A stretch of 64,000 nt of DNA from an uncultured Bacteroidales bacterium (GTDB lineage Bacteria > Bacteroidota > Bacteroidia > Bacteroidales > Paludibacteraceae): NCBI GenBank assembly GCA_947164985.1, contig CAMUYI010000008.1:26045-90044 (forward strand). Direction: 5' to 3'. The notes under the pieces were generated by a model. That model was not told the DNA's origin. It worked only from the letters and a program-made list of their open reading frames with translations, and ran no database searches. Positions 26,103-33,961 of this stretch are shown here, in pieces; the first letter of the stretch is position 1; every line of letters begins with the position of its first letter. The position numbers were made by a program, and so were the translations under genes.

Positions 26103-27090
26103 TGTTATCTATCATTCCCTGTCCCCACTCCAACACACGATCCATAGTGGGCGTTTCTATATGTTGTTCAACGGCTAAATCCTTTACCAGTTGTAATCCA
26201 AATGGAAAATCTTCTGTAAAGTATCTGCTCTTGAAATCCGGTATCCATCCTTTCTCGGTTTTTGTCATGGGTGAAAGAATGGTCTTAAATGCCTCTATGG
26301 AATTTAATTTGTGCGTCAATGAGTCCGCATCTGAACTCTCATAGTATTCTAAGACAGGCTGCACAGAAACATTCAACTTCTTGCATAGTTGCTGAAACTC
26401 ATTATCCATGGCAATGTATATCTCCGAACTAAACTGATCCCAATTAGCATAAAATAATTCTTGAGTTGGATAGGCTTTCCCATCCCAATTATGCCACATT
26501 CCATATAAACGAGCCGGATGAAGCAACGGATTACTATTACTCAACGAAGCCTCCAAATAGGATTGAAGTGGAGATATAGGAGTATGCAACCATGTGCACC
26601 ATTGTTCAACAAAATCTTTCGGCAAGTTCTCACAAGCCATATAAAGTTGTTTCTTATAACCCAGCAAGGCAGCACGATGTCCATACTCTTCCAAGCGCGC
26701 AATAAAGGGTACTCTTTGAAATCCAAACAAAGATGACTCCTTATCAAATATCGCGTGCGCACGGAAGAAGAAACCGGTACTGCTCACCACACTGCCTATC
26801 GCTTGTTTGGTAATAAACGGCTTTATTTGTTTAAGCGTTTTCTCAATTAAGAATCCTGGTAAGCAAAGCAAAACAATATCGCTCTGAAGGATAACATCTT
26901 CTGGATTAGAAGATATCTTATCCAATATCCCTTGATAAATCTTCCCTTCATTATCCACCGCCTCGATAGTATGACTCCATTTCTGCGGATGAGCGGTAAG
27001 CATATGTACGGTCAATTGCTGCGTGTTAGACAACACGCTGGCAACAACCAAGCCTAAAGCTCCACCTCCGCAGATACAAATGGTTTTCAT
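26086..27090 (-). CDS. NAD(P)/octopine-nopaline dehydrogenase family protein
   Basis: 334 residues. N-terminal Rossmann motif KTICICGGGALGLVVASVLS, DIVLLCLPGFLIEKTLKQI, and a C-terminal helical domain with the His-Asn region SNSNPLLHPARLYG (~188-201) typical of the opine dehydrogenase catalytic domain. Family members reductively join an amino acid amine to a 2-oxo acid. In a surface-polymer operon it may make an N-carboxyalkyl amine decoration; that is inference. Overlaps both neighbours. Confidence 0.8.
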   Translation of the reverse strand: MKTICICGGGALGLVVASVLSNTQQLTVHMLTAHPQKWSHTIEAVDNEGKIYQGILDKISSNPEDVILQSDIVLLCLPGFLIEKTLKQIKPFITKQAIGSVVSSTGFFFRAHAIFDKESSLFGFQRVPFIARLEEYGHRAALLGYKKQLYMACENLPKDFVEQWCTWLHTPISPLQSYLEASLSNSNPLLHPARLYGMWHNWDGKAYPTQELFYANWDQFSSEIYIAMDNEFQQLCKKLNVSVQPVLEYYESSDADSLTHKLNSIEAFKTILSPMTKTEKGWIPDFKSRYFTEDFPFGLQLVKDLAVEQHIETPTMDRVLEWGQGMIDNNVAYN

Positions 27091-28874
27091 AAATTATTCA
27101 ACGCAAAAACAAGCCTATTATTATCTTCCAAATCGCGTACGGCCAAGCGGATATAATTGCCCCTGCACTTACCTGTACAATCCTTGATAAGGATATTGTA
27201 ATCCTTCAGCAATTTAACAGCCAACTCACGCGGGGTAAGTTTATCTTTGACTTCACAAAGCACGTAATTTGCCTCACTCGGCAACACACGTAGCCAAGAA
27301 ATTGCATTCAACTGCTTCACAAAACGATCACGCTCCGCACGGAACTCATCCATCGCTTGCTTATACGGCTTCTCATATTTACCCAATATCTGCAAGAAAA
27401 ACTCTCCAAACGAATTGATGTTCCATATACTTACTTCCCTGCGAATATTAATCATCAGGCTATGGTTGGATGTTGCCAACACACCTAAACGTAATCCCGG
27501 TACACCGTACGATTTGGAAATACTCTTTACCACTACCAAATGGTCAAATTTCTCCAGTACTTCGTTACAAAGGAAAGTAGGATGCTCTGTTGAGAAATCA
27601 ATAAAACTTTCATCGAGCACAAGCACGATATCCTTTTGTTGACACCATTCCGCCAAGCGCAAACAATCAGCATATGGCATATAGTTGCCTGTCGGATTAT
27701 CCGGATTTATCAGGACTAATGACCAAATCTGTTTATCAGCAAAATAAACCATTAAGTCATCCGCTGTATAGCGGAAATCTTTCTTGCTCGGCGTAAACAC
27801 AACTACCTGTTCCGGCATTAAGCGGTTCGGGTATTCCTCAAAGGTTGGACGAACGATGCCCACTTTACCTAACATCTGCGATGTAAGTGCTTTAATCAAT
27901 TCAGCGGCACCATTACCCACCATGATATAGTCTTGTTTTACTCCAAAATCCTTTGCTGCCAATAAATTATTGATGCGTTGTCCGGAAGGGTACTCCGTTA
28001 ACAACCTATCAAAACTAGCTGCCAGTTCATCACGCAAACGCTGATTCGGGAAATAAGGATTAACCAAATAACAGAAGTCCAACATGTGCGGATAGCGCCA
28101 ATACCCTCCGTAACGCGAAGCCAATAAGTCATATTGCTTGTCCGTAAAAATCGATTCAGCAATATCTAAATCCTGCACATCGTCTATCTCGTACCATTGT
28201 TCGCCTTCCAGAGGAAGCGCAAGCAATGTCGAATTATCCAACATCGTGATCACACGCAGGACTTGTTCGTAGTACTCATTATTCCCCAACGCCACACTAT
28301 AGGCCTCCAAGAACGGCACATACATTTGTTCAGAGAAAGTCTGTGAGAACTTATAGATATTTACAGTTTTGTAGTAATCCGGTATCTCCTCATATCTAAA
28401 CTGACTATTAGGAATAAAACGTTGGATACGATTCTCCTCATCTATCGTTACTACTGTTCCATCCATCCAACTCTCGTACTTATCCACCAAAGCCAAATCT
28501 GGATACGGATGCTCCACTAACTTCGTCAATACGGCATCTTCCATGATAATATCCGACTCTAACAACAAGGTATCTTGCTCACGCATATAATCCTTCGCTA
28601 AATACAACGAGTAGATGTTATTTGTTTTGTCATATATCGGATTCTCCACAAACACAAGCGGAGTCTTAACAGACACATCTGATAGATACTCTTTCAGTTC
28701 TGCCCCTTTGTATCCTATTACAATGATGATGCGGCTCAATTTTAGTTTATCTAACTGTCCCAAGACACGCTCAATAAGCGTCTCACCTCCGACACGCACC
28801 ATGCACTTTGTATTATTTTGGGTATATTCGCCCAAGCGCTTACCCATTCCAGCTGCTAAAATTATCGCTTGCAT
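27087..28874 (-). CDS. Nucleotidyltransferase-aminotransferase fusion protein
   Basis: 595 residues, first gene of the operon. Residues 1-235 are a LicC/PntC-like nucleotidyltransferase (IILAAGMGKRLGEYTQNNTK, VFVENPIYDKTNNIYSLYLA, LLLESDIIMED). Residues ~245-595 are a fold-type I PLP aminotransferase of the HisC/CobD kind: GNGAAELIKAL, VLINPDNPTGNYMPY, LDESFIDF, and the PLP lysine in VVVKSISKSYGVPGLRLG. A single chain that both makes and CTP-activates an amino alcohol phosphate would fit the downstream CDP-alcohol transferase. The substrate (ethanolamine, serinol or similar) is not determined by the sequence. Confidence 0.85.
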   Translation of the reverse strand: MQAIILAAGMGKRLGEYTQNNTKCMVRVGGETLIERVLGQLDKLKLSRIIIVIGYKGAELKEYLSDVSVKTPLVFVENPIYDKTNNIYSLYLAKDYMREQDTLLLESDIIMEDAVLTKLVEHPYPDLALVDKYESWMDGTVVTIDEENRIQRFIPNSQFRYEEIPDYYKTVNIYKFSQTFSEQMYVPFLEAYSVALGNNEYYEQVLRVITMLDNSTLLALPLEGEQWYEIDDVQDLDIAESIFTDKQYDLLASRYGGYWRYPHMLDFCYLVNPYFPNQRLRDELAASFDRLLTEYPSGQRINNLLAAKDFGVKQDYIMVGNGAAELIKALTSQMLGKVGIVRPTFEEYPNRLMPEQVVVFTPSKKDFRYTADDLMVYFADKQIWSLVLINPDNPTGNYMPYADCLRLAEWCQQKDIVLVLDESFIDFSTEHPTFLCNEVLEKFDHLVVVKSISKSYGVPGLRLGVLATSNHSLMINIRREVSIWNINSFGEFFLQILGKYEKPYKQAMDEFRAERDRFVKQLNAISWLRVLPSEANYVLCEVKDKLTPRELAVKLLKDYNILIKDCTGKCRGNYIRLAVRDLEDNNRLVFALNNL

Positions 28875-28954
28875 CTATCTTCGCTATTTTGTTTCTTTCT
28901 AAAAATTTTTTCATTCTTTTTTGGCTCTTTTTGACTAAGGATCTGCTTCAAAAC

Positions 28955-29014
28955 GTTAGTTATTACTTAGTTATTACTTAGATATTACTTAGTTATTACC
29001 TAGTTATTCCTTAG
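28955..29014. repeat. Tandem 12-bp repeat between two minus-strand operons
   Basis: About five copies of TTATTACTTAG or one-base variants in the 159-bp gap between kdsC's stop and the fusion gene's start. It lies where the operon promoter would be expected, and no TAnnTTTG on the minus strand was clear. Confidence 0.75.
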
Positions 29015-29033
29015 TCATTGCCCTTATCATCAC

Positions 29034-29534
29034 CTACCCTCGTCCTACCAAAATCTCATCTGCGATTTCTCTTATCGCACCTTGACCGCCCGGGGTCTTC
29101 AACACATGTATTCCCTGAACGGCAAGCACTTCGGGGCGGGCGTTAGGTGGGCAACAGGGGTAGCCGACAGCGGAGAGTAATTCCACATCATTGATATCGT
29201 CCCCGACAAAACATACCTCGTCTAACGAAATACCCAACTCCTTGCATATCTCCTGCGCGGCCTGCAGTTTGGTCAGACAGTTCGGGTTTACCTTACTGCC
29301 GACTCCCAGATAGAGGTACTGCAACTTCAGTTTTTCTGCCCGCGCCTTCACGATCGGGCTGTTCTCCGAAGTCAAGATACCACAAGGGATCCCGGCCTGT
29401 TGCAGACAAACCATACCCATCCCGTCGTATACGCAGAAACGCTTCATCACTTCGCCTTCGGCGGTGTAGTACATTCCTCCGTCCGTCAGACAGCCGTCCA
29501 CATCGGTCAAAAATAATTTTATCTCTTTCATCAT
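29034..29534 (-). CDS. kdsC: 3-deoxy-D-manno-octulosonate 8-phosphate phosphatase
   Basis: 166 residues from the first ATG of an ATGATG pair at 29534, 10 bp after the kdsD stop; upstream open sequence only re-reads kdsD. HAD phosphatase motifs: LFLTDVDGCLTDGGMYY (nucleophile DxD), GILTSENSPIVKARAE, and VCFVGDDINDVELLSAVG. It lacks a cap domain, as KdsC tetramers do. It releases Kdo from Kdo-8-phosphate for lipopolysaccharide. Confidence 0.93.
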   Translation of the reverse strand: MMKEIKLFLTDVDGCLTDGGMYYTAEGEVMKRFCVYDGMGMVCLQQAGIPCGILTSENSPIVKARAEKLKLQYLYLGVGSKVNPNCLTKLQAAQEICKELGISLDEVCFVGDDINDVELLSAVGYPCCPPNARPEVLAVQGIHVLKTPGGQGAIREIADEILVGRG

Positions 29535-29544
29535 TGCGGTCGAA

Positions 29545-30519
29545 TTAATGGTAAAAACGCGTGCCGGGCAGACAAGAGAAGGAGTCGATGACGCCGCAGA
29601 CCTTATTGTCATTGTCTAGGACAACGAGGGAGTGGATCGAATAATGGTTCATCGTCTCTCCTGCTTCCACGATCTTGGCAGAACGGGAGATGGTCTTCGG
29701 ATGACGCGCCATGATGTCCGAGACGGGCGTACTGAAGAACGCCTGACCGAGACGTAACATAGCCCGACGGATATCGCCGTCCGTCACGATGCCGACCAGT
29801 TGCTCTTTATCCAACACGATACCAACGCCTAACTTACCGTTTGTCACGATCTCGATCGCTTCGCTCAGCGGCATCTCAGGCGTCAGGAACGGCAGGTTCT
29901 CTTGTACCATCACTTCCTCCACTTTCGCCAACAACTTACGTCCGAGGTCTCCGCCCGGATGCAGCATCGCGAAGTCAGAAGGCTGGAAATGCGCCGCTTC
30001 GATAAGCGCACAAGCGAGGGCGTCACCCAAAGCCAGCGTCACCGTCGTTGAAGAGGTCGGTACCAGGTTTAGCGGATCGGCTTCCCGCTCCACAGCGATG
30101 TTCAGATGTACATCGGCATTCTGCGCTAGCAGACTCTCCGGATTCGAGGACATAGCGATGATCGGAATATGCTTCGCGCGGATGAGCGGTAAGAAACGCA
30201 ACAACTCTTCAGTTGCACCCGAATAGGAGATAGCGAGTACCAGATCCTCCGAACCCAGCATACCTAAATCACCATGATAGGCATCCAGCGGATTGAGGAA
30301 GAAAGCCGGCGTACCCGTACTGGCCAGCGTCGCTGCGATCTTCGATCCGATATGACCGGACTTACCTACTCCGGTCACTACGATCTTACCTTTGCATGCA
30401 CGAATCAGTTGTACGGCGCGAATAAAATCTTCGTTCAGACGCGGGATAAGCGCCATGATGGCGGACGCTTCCATTTCCAAGCACTCCGTGGCTTTCTTAA
30501 TAATTTGTTCGTTTTGCAT
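29545..30519 (-). CDS. kdsD: D-arabinose 5-phosphate isomerase
   Basis: 324 residues. N-terminal SIS domain (VTGVGKSGHIGSKIAATLAS, NPLDAYHGDLGML, ISYSGATEELLRF) and two C-terminal CBS domains (~205-320). It converts ribulose-5-phosphate to arabinose-5-phosphate, the first step to Kdo. The last residues (SCLPGTRFYH) are not typical of the family and might be a slightly altered C-terminus. It is 7 bp from ispD and just upstream of kdsC, forming a Kdo unit. Confidence 0.94.
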   Translation of the reverse strand: MQNEQIIKKATECLEMEASAIMALIPRLNEDFIRAVQLIRACKGKIVVTGVGKSGHIGSKIAATLASTGTPAFFLNPLDAYHGDLGMLGSEDLVLAISYSGATEELLRFLPLIRAKHIPIIAMSSNPESLLAQNADVHLNIAVEREADPLNLVPTSSTTVTLALGDALACALIEAAHFQPSDFAMLHPGGDLGRKLLAKVEEVMVQENLPFLTPEMPLSEAIEIVTNGKLGVGIVLDKEQLVGIVTDGDIRRAMLRLGQAFFSTPVSDIMARHPKTISRSAKIVEAGETMNHYSIHSLVVLDNDNKVCGVIDSFSCLPGTRFYH

Positions 30520-30526
30520 TATATGC

Positions 30527-31216
30527 TTATTTTAAATCTTCTGCGTAAGTTATTTTGCGATTTGCCTCTTCGCCCAGCACAATATAAATCGGGTGGCGAG
30601 GTTCGTATTTGCGAACGATACCGGCATCGTCGGTAGCCAGTGTGTCTCCTTCTGCAACCGCCTTCATGTAAGCGCTCTGAATCAGGTCGATATGAAACGC
30701 CTGCGGCGTCTGCGCACGCATGTATTCGCTTCGCGAAGGAATACTTTCCACTGTAGAATTATTAATTTTTAATTTTTCATTTTTAATTCTATATAAGGTG
30801 TCCGTCACCGGTATAGCCACCGTTACGGCTTCATGTGTTTCCAAGGCCTCAGCGACATCGGCTAAGATACGCTGACTGACGAAGGGTCGTGCCGCATCGT
30901 GAAACCAAAGTGCGGCATCGGACTCGTCCATGTAAGCCAGTAGCGCGTGCCAGGATGACTCCCATCGTTCGCTACCTCCGGGGATGATCTTCTGCACCTT
31001 ATTCCAGTTATTGCGTTCGCATAACTGCTTGGCTTCGTCCATCCATTCGGGATGCATCACAACCGCGATCTCTGCAATCGAAGGTGCCGCCTCAAAGGCA
31101 TCAATCGAATGCTCCAAGATCGAACGTCCGTCCGCTAAGGGAAGAAGTTGTTTTGGTGTCTTTCCGCCTATCCGACTCCCCATACCTCCGGCTAATATGA
31201 TAGCAATGTGTCGCAT
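30527..31216 (-). CDS. ispD: 2-C-methyl-D-erythritol 4-phosphate cytidylyltransferase
   Basis: 229 residues: IILAGGMGSRIGGKTPKQLL (CTP loop), LWFHDAARPFVS, VAIPVTDTLYRI, and MRAQTPQAFHIDLIQSAY. It makes CDP-ME in the MEP isoprenoid pathway. Between TLYRI and the SRSEYMRAQTPQ block, ~12 residues (KNEKLKINNSTVESIP) are encoded by an AATTTTTAATT-type repeat (30757-30790), the same kind found in gldG; the insertion keeps the frame and lies in a surface loop by position. It is 3 bp from the upstream gene. Confidence 0.93.
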   Translation of the reverse strand: MRHIAIILAGGMGSRIGGKTPKQLLPLADGRSILEHSIDAFEAAPSIAEIAVVMHPEWMDEAKQLCERNNWNKVQKIIPGGSERWESSWHALLAYMDESDAALWFHDAARPFVSQRILADVAEALETHEAVTVAIPVTDTLYRIKNEKLKINNSTVESIPSRSEYMRAQTPQAFHIDLIQSAYMKAVAEGDTLATDDAGIVRKYEPRHPIYIVLGEEANRKITYAEDLK

Positions 31217-31219
31217 GGT

Positions 31220-32182
31220 TTACTTATAAAAATTCGCCATGAAGGCATCTTTGTTTTCTTTTTTCAATACGTATCTCCGGAATGCCGCGCCGATAAAACC
31301 CGTGCCGTAACCGATCAGTTGAGTAAAGGCCGCCACCACGGCTAAACCGCCTATCTTGAGTGACTTATTTTGTATCGCGGCATCTACCAACACCATCAAG
31401 GCATAGAGCGGCATCAACGGCAAGAACGGGATGACCGCCAGCGTAAAGAGAGCCGGCAAGGTATGCACGAGTTTGAGTGTACCGGGATGTAAGATCGAGA
31501 GGTTGATACGCGCGATGCCGGAGTTATGCACCTGCCGGAAGAACTTTCGAAAGTCCGTACGGCGTTTATGATAGACGTAAGCATCGGGGATAAGAGCGGT
31601 CTTGTAACCGGCCTCCACGATGCGATAACTAAAGTCCACATCTTCACCAAAACGCATGGCGCGGAAACCGCCGAGTTGCATATACACTTCGCGACGGATA
31701 CCCATATTAAAGGACCGCGGGAAGAACTTATCCAATTTCTTCTTTCCGCCACGGATACCTCCGGTAGTGAAGAACGAGGTCATCGAATAGTTGATTGCTT
31801 TCTGCACATCGGTGAATGACTCATGCGCTCTGTCCGGACCACCGAAAGCATCCACCGGATTCGCCTTCAAGAAATTCTCAACAGCCTCGAAATAACCTTC
31901 CGGAATCAGGATATCCGAATCCCAGATCAACAGGTACTCACCTTTGGCACGCTCCGCACCGTAGTTACGCGTCTGTCCCGGACCGCTGTTAGGCTTCGTG
32001 TAATAATGCACCGGCAGCCTGTCCTCATAGGCTTTGACCACCACTTCACATGGCACCGACGAACCGTCCTCTACGAGGATAATCTCGTAGTTGCGGTAGG
32101 TCTGCTTGGTCAATGAATCCAACAGTTCGGCTACCTCGTCAGGGCGGTTATAAACCGGTATTATGACTGAAAAGCGTTCCAT
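31220..32182 (-). CDS. Glycosyltransferase family 2 with C-terminal membrane region
   Basis: 320 residues. MERFSVIIPVYNRPDEVAEL, ILVEDGSSVPCE, YLLIWDSDILIPEGYFE (DxD) and FGEDVDFSYRIVEAGYKTAL are GT2 motifs. About 70 C-terminal residues are hydrophobic (TLPALFTLAVIPFLPLMPLY, LAVVAAFTQLIGYGTGFIGA), giving two or three membrane segments. It probably transfers a sugar to a lipid carrier. It overlaps thiL by 22 bp and sits in the thiL-ispD-kdsDC run. Confidence 0.88.
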   Translation of the reverse strand: MERFSVIIPVYNRPDEVAELLDSLTKQTYRNYEIILVEDGSSVPCEVVVKAYEDRLPVHYYTKPNSGPGQTRNYGAERAKGEYLLIWDSDILIPEGYFEAVENFLKANPVDAFGGPDRAHESFTDVQKAINYSMTSFFTTGGIRGGKKKLDKFFPRSFNMGIRREVYMQLGGFRAMRFGEDVDFSYRIVEAGYKTALIPDAYVYHKRRTDFRKFFRQVHNSGIARINLSILHPGTLKLVHTLPALFTLAVIPFLPLMPLYALMVLVDAAIQNKSLKIGGLAVVAAFTQLIGYGTGFIGAAFRRYVLKKENKDAFMANFYK

Positions 32183-33177
32183 CCTTGTGCTTTAAGTGGT
32201 AGTTCTTCGCCATTACGGCCGATGAGATTGCAACCGTACTCCGGTTTGGTAATATGGCCGATGATATAAAGGTCGTCCACGGGAATAAGTTTCTCATAGT
32301 CATCCAGCGAACAGGTGAAGAGCAGTTCATAGTCTTCGCCGCCGTTGAGGGCACATGTGACGATGTTCAGGTTCATCTCCTCCGCCAGAGCCGCCGCCTC
32401 ATAGTCGATCGGCAGCTTATCTTCATAGACGCAACAACCGACGCCGGACTGCGTGCAAATATGCAGCAGTTCTGACGAGAGTCCGTCCGAGACATCCAAC
32501 ATCGCGGTCGGTTTGACACCGGCCTTGCGAAGTGACTCTAAGATATCACGCCGTGCCTCGGGTTTGAGTTGACGCTCCAGCAAGTACTCTTTGCCTGCAA
32601 AATCCGGTTGTTCGGCATTGGCAAGTCGTTCGCGCTCCAGCAGTTGGAGCCCCATATACGCCGTTCCTAAGTTACCGGACACGCAGATCAAGTCATTCAA
32701 TTTGGCACCGTTCCGATAAACGATATCTTTGGCTGCAGCCGTACCGAGACAAGTGATCGAGATCGTCAGACCGGTCATCGAGGCGCAGGTGTCACCACCT
32801 ACCAGGTCCACGCCATAGCGTTCGCAGGCCAGGCGGATACCCGAATAGAGTGCCTCGATATCCTCCACCGAAAAACGCTTGCTAATACCCAGACTGACGG
32901 TGATCTGCGTCGGCGTACCGTTCATGGCATAGATATCGGAGAAATTAACCACCGCTGCCTTGTACCCCAGATGCTTGAGGGGCACATACTCAAGGTTGAA
33001 ATGGATACCTTCGAGCAACATATCGGTCGTCATCAACACTTTCTTCGTTCCAAAATCCATGACCGCGCAGTCATCGCCGATACCTTTCTTGGTACTCGGT
33101 TGCATGGGTTTGATACCTTCGGTGAGGTGCTTGATCAAGCCGAACTCACCATATTCTGAAATCTCTGTTCTTGCCAT
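32161..33177 (-). CDS. thiL: Thiamine-monophosphate kinase
   Basis: 338 residues from ATG 33177 (a GTG 12 bp upstream is less likely). ThiL motifs: GIGDDCAVMDFGTKKVLMTT, MLLEGIHFNLEYV, GYKAAVVNFSDIYAMNGTPT, VGGDTCASM and ALNGGEDYELLFT. It phosphorylates thiamine monophosphate to the diphosphate cofactor. First gene of the thiL-GT2-ispD-kdsD-kdsC run. No TPP-riboswitch pattern was recognised upstream; a minus-strand TACTTTTG (33205-33198) is a possible -7 element. Confidence 0.93.
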   Translation of the reverse strand: MARTEISEYGEFGLIKHLTEGIKPMQPSTKKGIGDDCAVMDFGTKKVLMTTDMLLEGIHFNLEYVPLKHLGYKAAVVNFSDIYAMNGTPTQITVSLGISKRFSVEDIEALYSGIRLACERYGVDLVGGDTCASMTGLTISITCLGTAAAKDIVYRNGAKLNDLICVSGNLGTAYMGLQLLERERLANAEQPDFAGKEYLLERQLKPEARRDILESLRKAGVKPTAMLDVSDGLSSELLHICTQSGVGCCVYEDKLPIDYEAAALAEEMNLNIVTCALNGGEDYELLFTCSLDDYEKLIPVDDLYIIGHITKPEYGCNLIGRNGEELPLKAQGWNAFQS

Positions 33178-33286
33178 ATACGCACACAATTAGCACGCAA
33201 AAGTACTACAAAAAAGCGGAAATCGAAAACAAAAAGAGAAAAATTTACGAAAATGCACACTTTTTTAAGGAAAAATACGCACGCGC

Positions 33287-33317
33287 TTGTGTATATGAAA
33301 AAATTGTTGTATCTTTG
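33287..33317 (+). promoter_or_regulatory. Bacteroidota-type promoter upstream of ruvA
   Basis: TTG (33287-33289), 20-bp spacer, TATCTTTG (33310-33317), 18 bp before the ruvA ATG; divergent from thiL. Confidence 0.7.
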
Positions 33318-33335
33318 CCCGCTTTTTTGTGTGAT

Positions 33336-33944
33336 ATGATCGAATATATCAAAGGAATATTGACGGAATTGAACCCGACGGAGGCTGTGATCGAAGCAGC
33401 CGGAATCGGGTACGGAATAGCCATCACGCTGCCGACGTACTCGGCCTTGGTGGGTAGTGAGAACCAAGAGGCGAAGCTCTTCATCTCGGAGATCATCCGA
33501 GAGGATACGCACGAGATTTACGGGTTCGTCACCAAGACAGAACGGCAGATATTCGAGTTGCTGATGACGGTCAGTGGTATCGGTGCTGCCACAGCGCGTA
33601 TGATCCTCTCCGCCTTCACGGCCGAAGAACTGCGTATGCTCATCGCTACGGGTAACGCCAAAGCCATGGCAAAGGTGAAAGGACTTGGTACCAAGACCGC
33701 CCAACGTATCATCGTGGACCTCAAGGACAAAGCCCTCAAACTCGACCTCGGAGGCGATCCGACAGAGTTGCCTCTGGGCGATTTCGAACCCGAAGAGAAT
33801 GGCGTTCGTACCGAAGCGATCAGTGCGCTGACCATGTTAGGCTTCAATGCTTCCGCCAGCGGTAAAGCCGTGGATAAGATCCTCAAAGCGAATCCGACCA
33901 TTAAGGTAGAAGCCGTCATTCGTGAAGCCCTCAAAATGCTATAA
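33336..33944 (+). CDS. ruvA: Holliday junction helicase subunit RuvA
   Basis: 202 residues from ATG 33336, fixed by the promoter just upstream and by the standard RuvA start MIEYIKGILTEL. The OB domain (~1-65), the helix-hairpin-helix pair (LLMTVSGIGAATARMILSAF, MAKVKGLGTKTAQRIIVDL) and the C-terminal RuvB-binding domain (TEAISALTMLGFNASASGKA) are all present. It binds four-way junctions in recombination repair. It is followed by sprA after a 17-bp repeat-like gap, the common Bacteroidota order. Confidence 0.95.
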   Translation: MIEYIKGILTELNPTEAVIEAAGIGYGIAITLPTYSALVGSENQEAKLFISEIIREDTHEIYGFVTKTERQIFELLMTVSGIGAATARMILSAFTAEELRMLIATGNAKAMAKVKGLGTKTAQRIIVDLKDKALKLDLGGDPTELPLGDFEPEENGVRTEAISALTMLGFNASASGKAVDKILKANPTIKVEAVIREALKML

Positions 33945-33961
33945 CCCATAACCCATTACCC

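Noticed and set aside
33135..33704. Minus-strand open frame across ruvA
   Set aside because: Antisense of ruvA/thiL start region, with no recognisable product.
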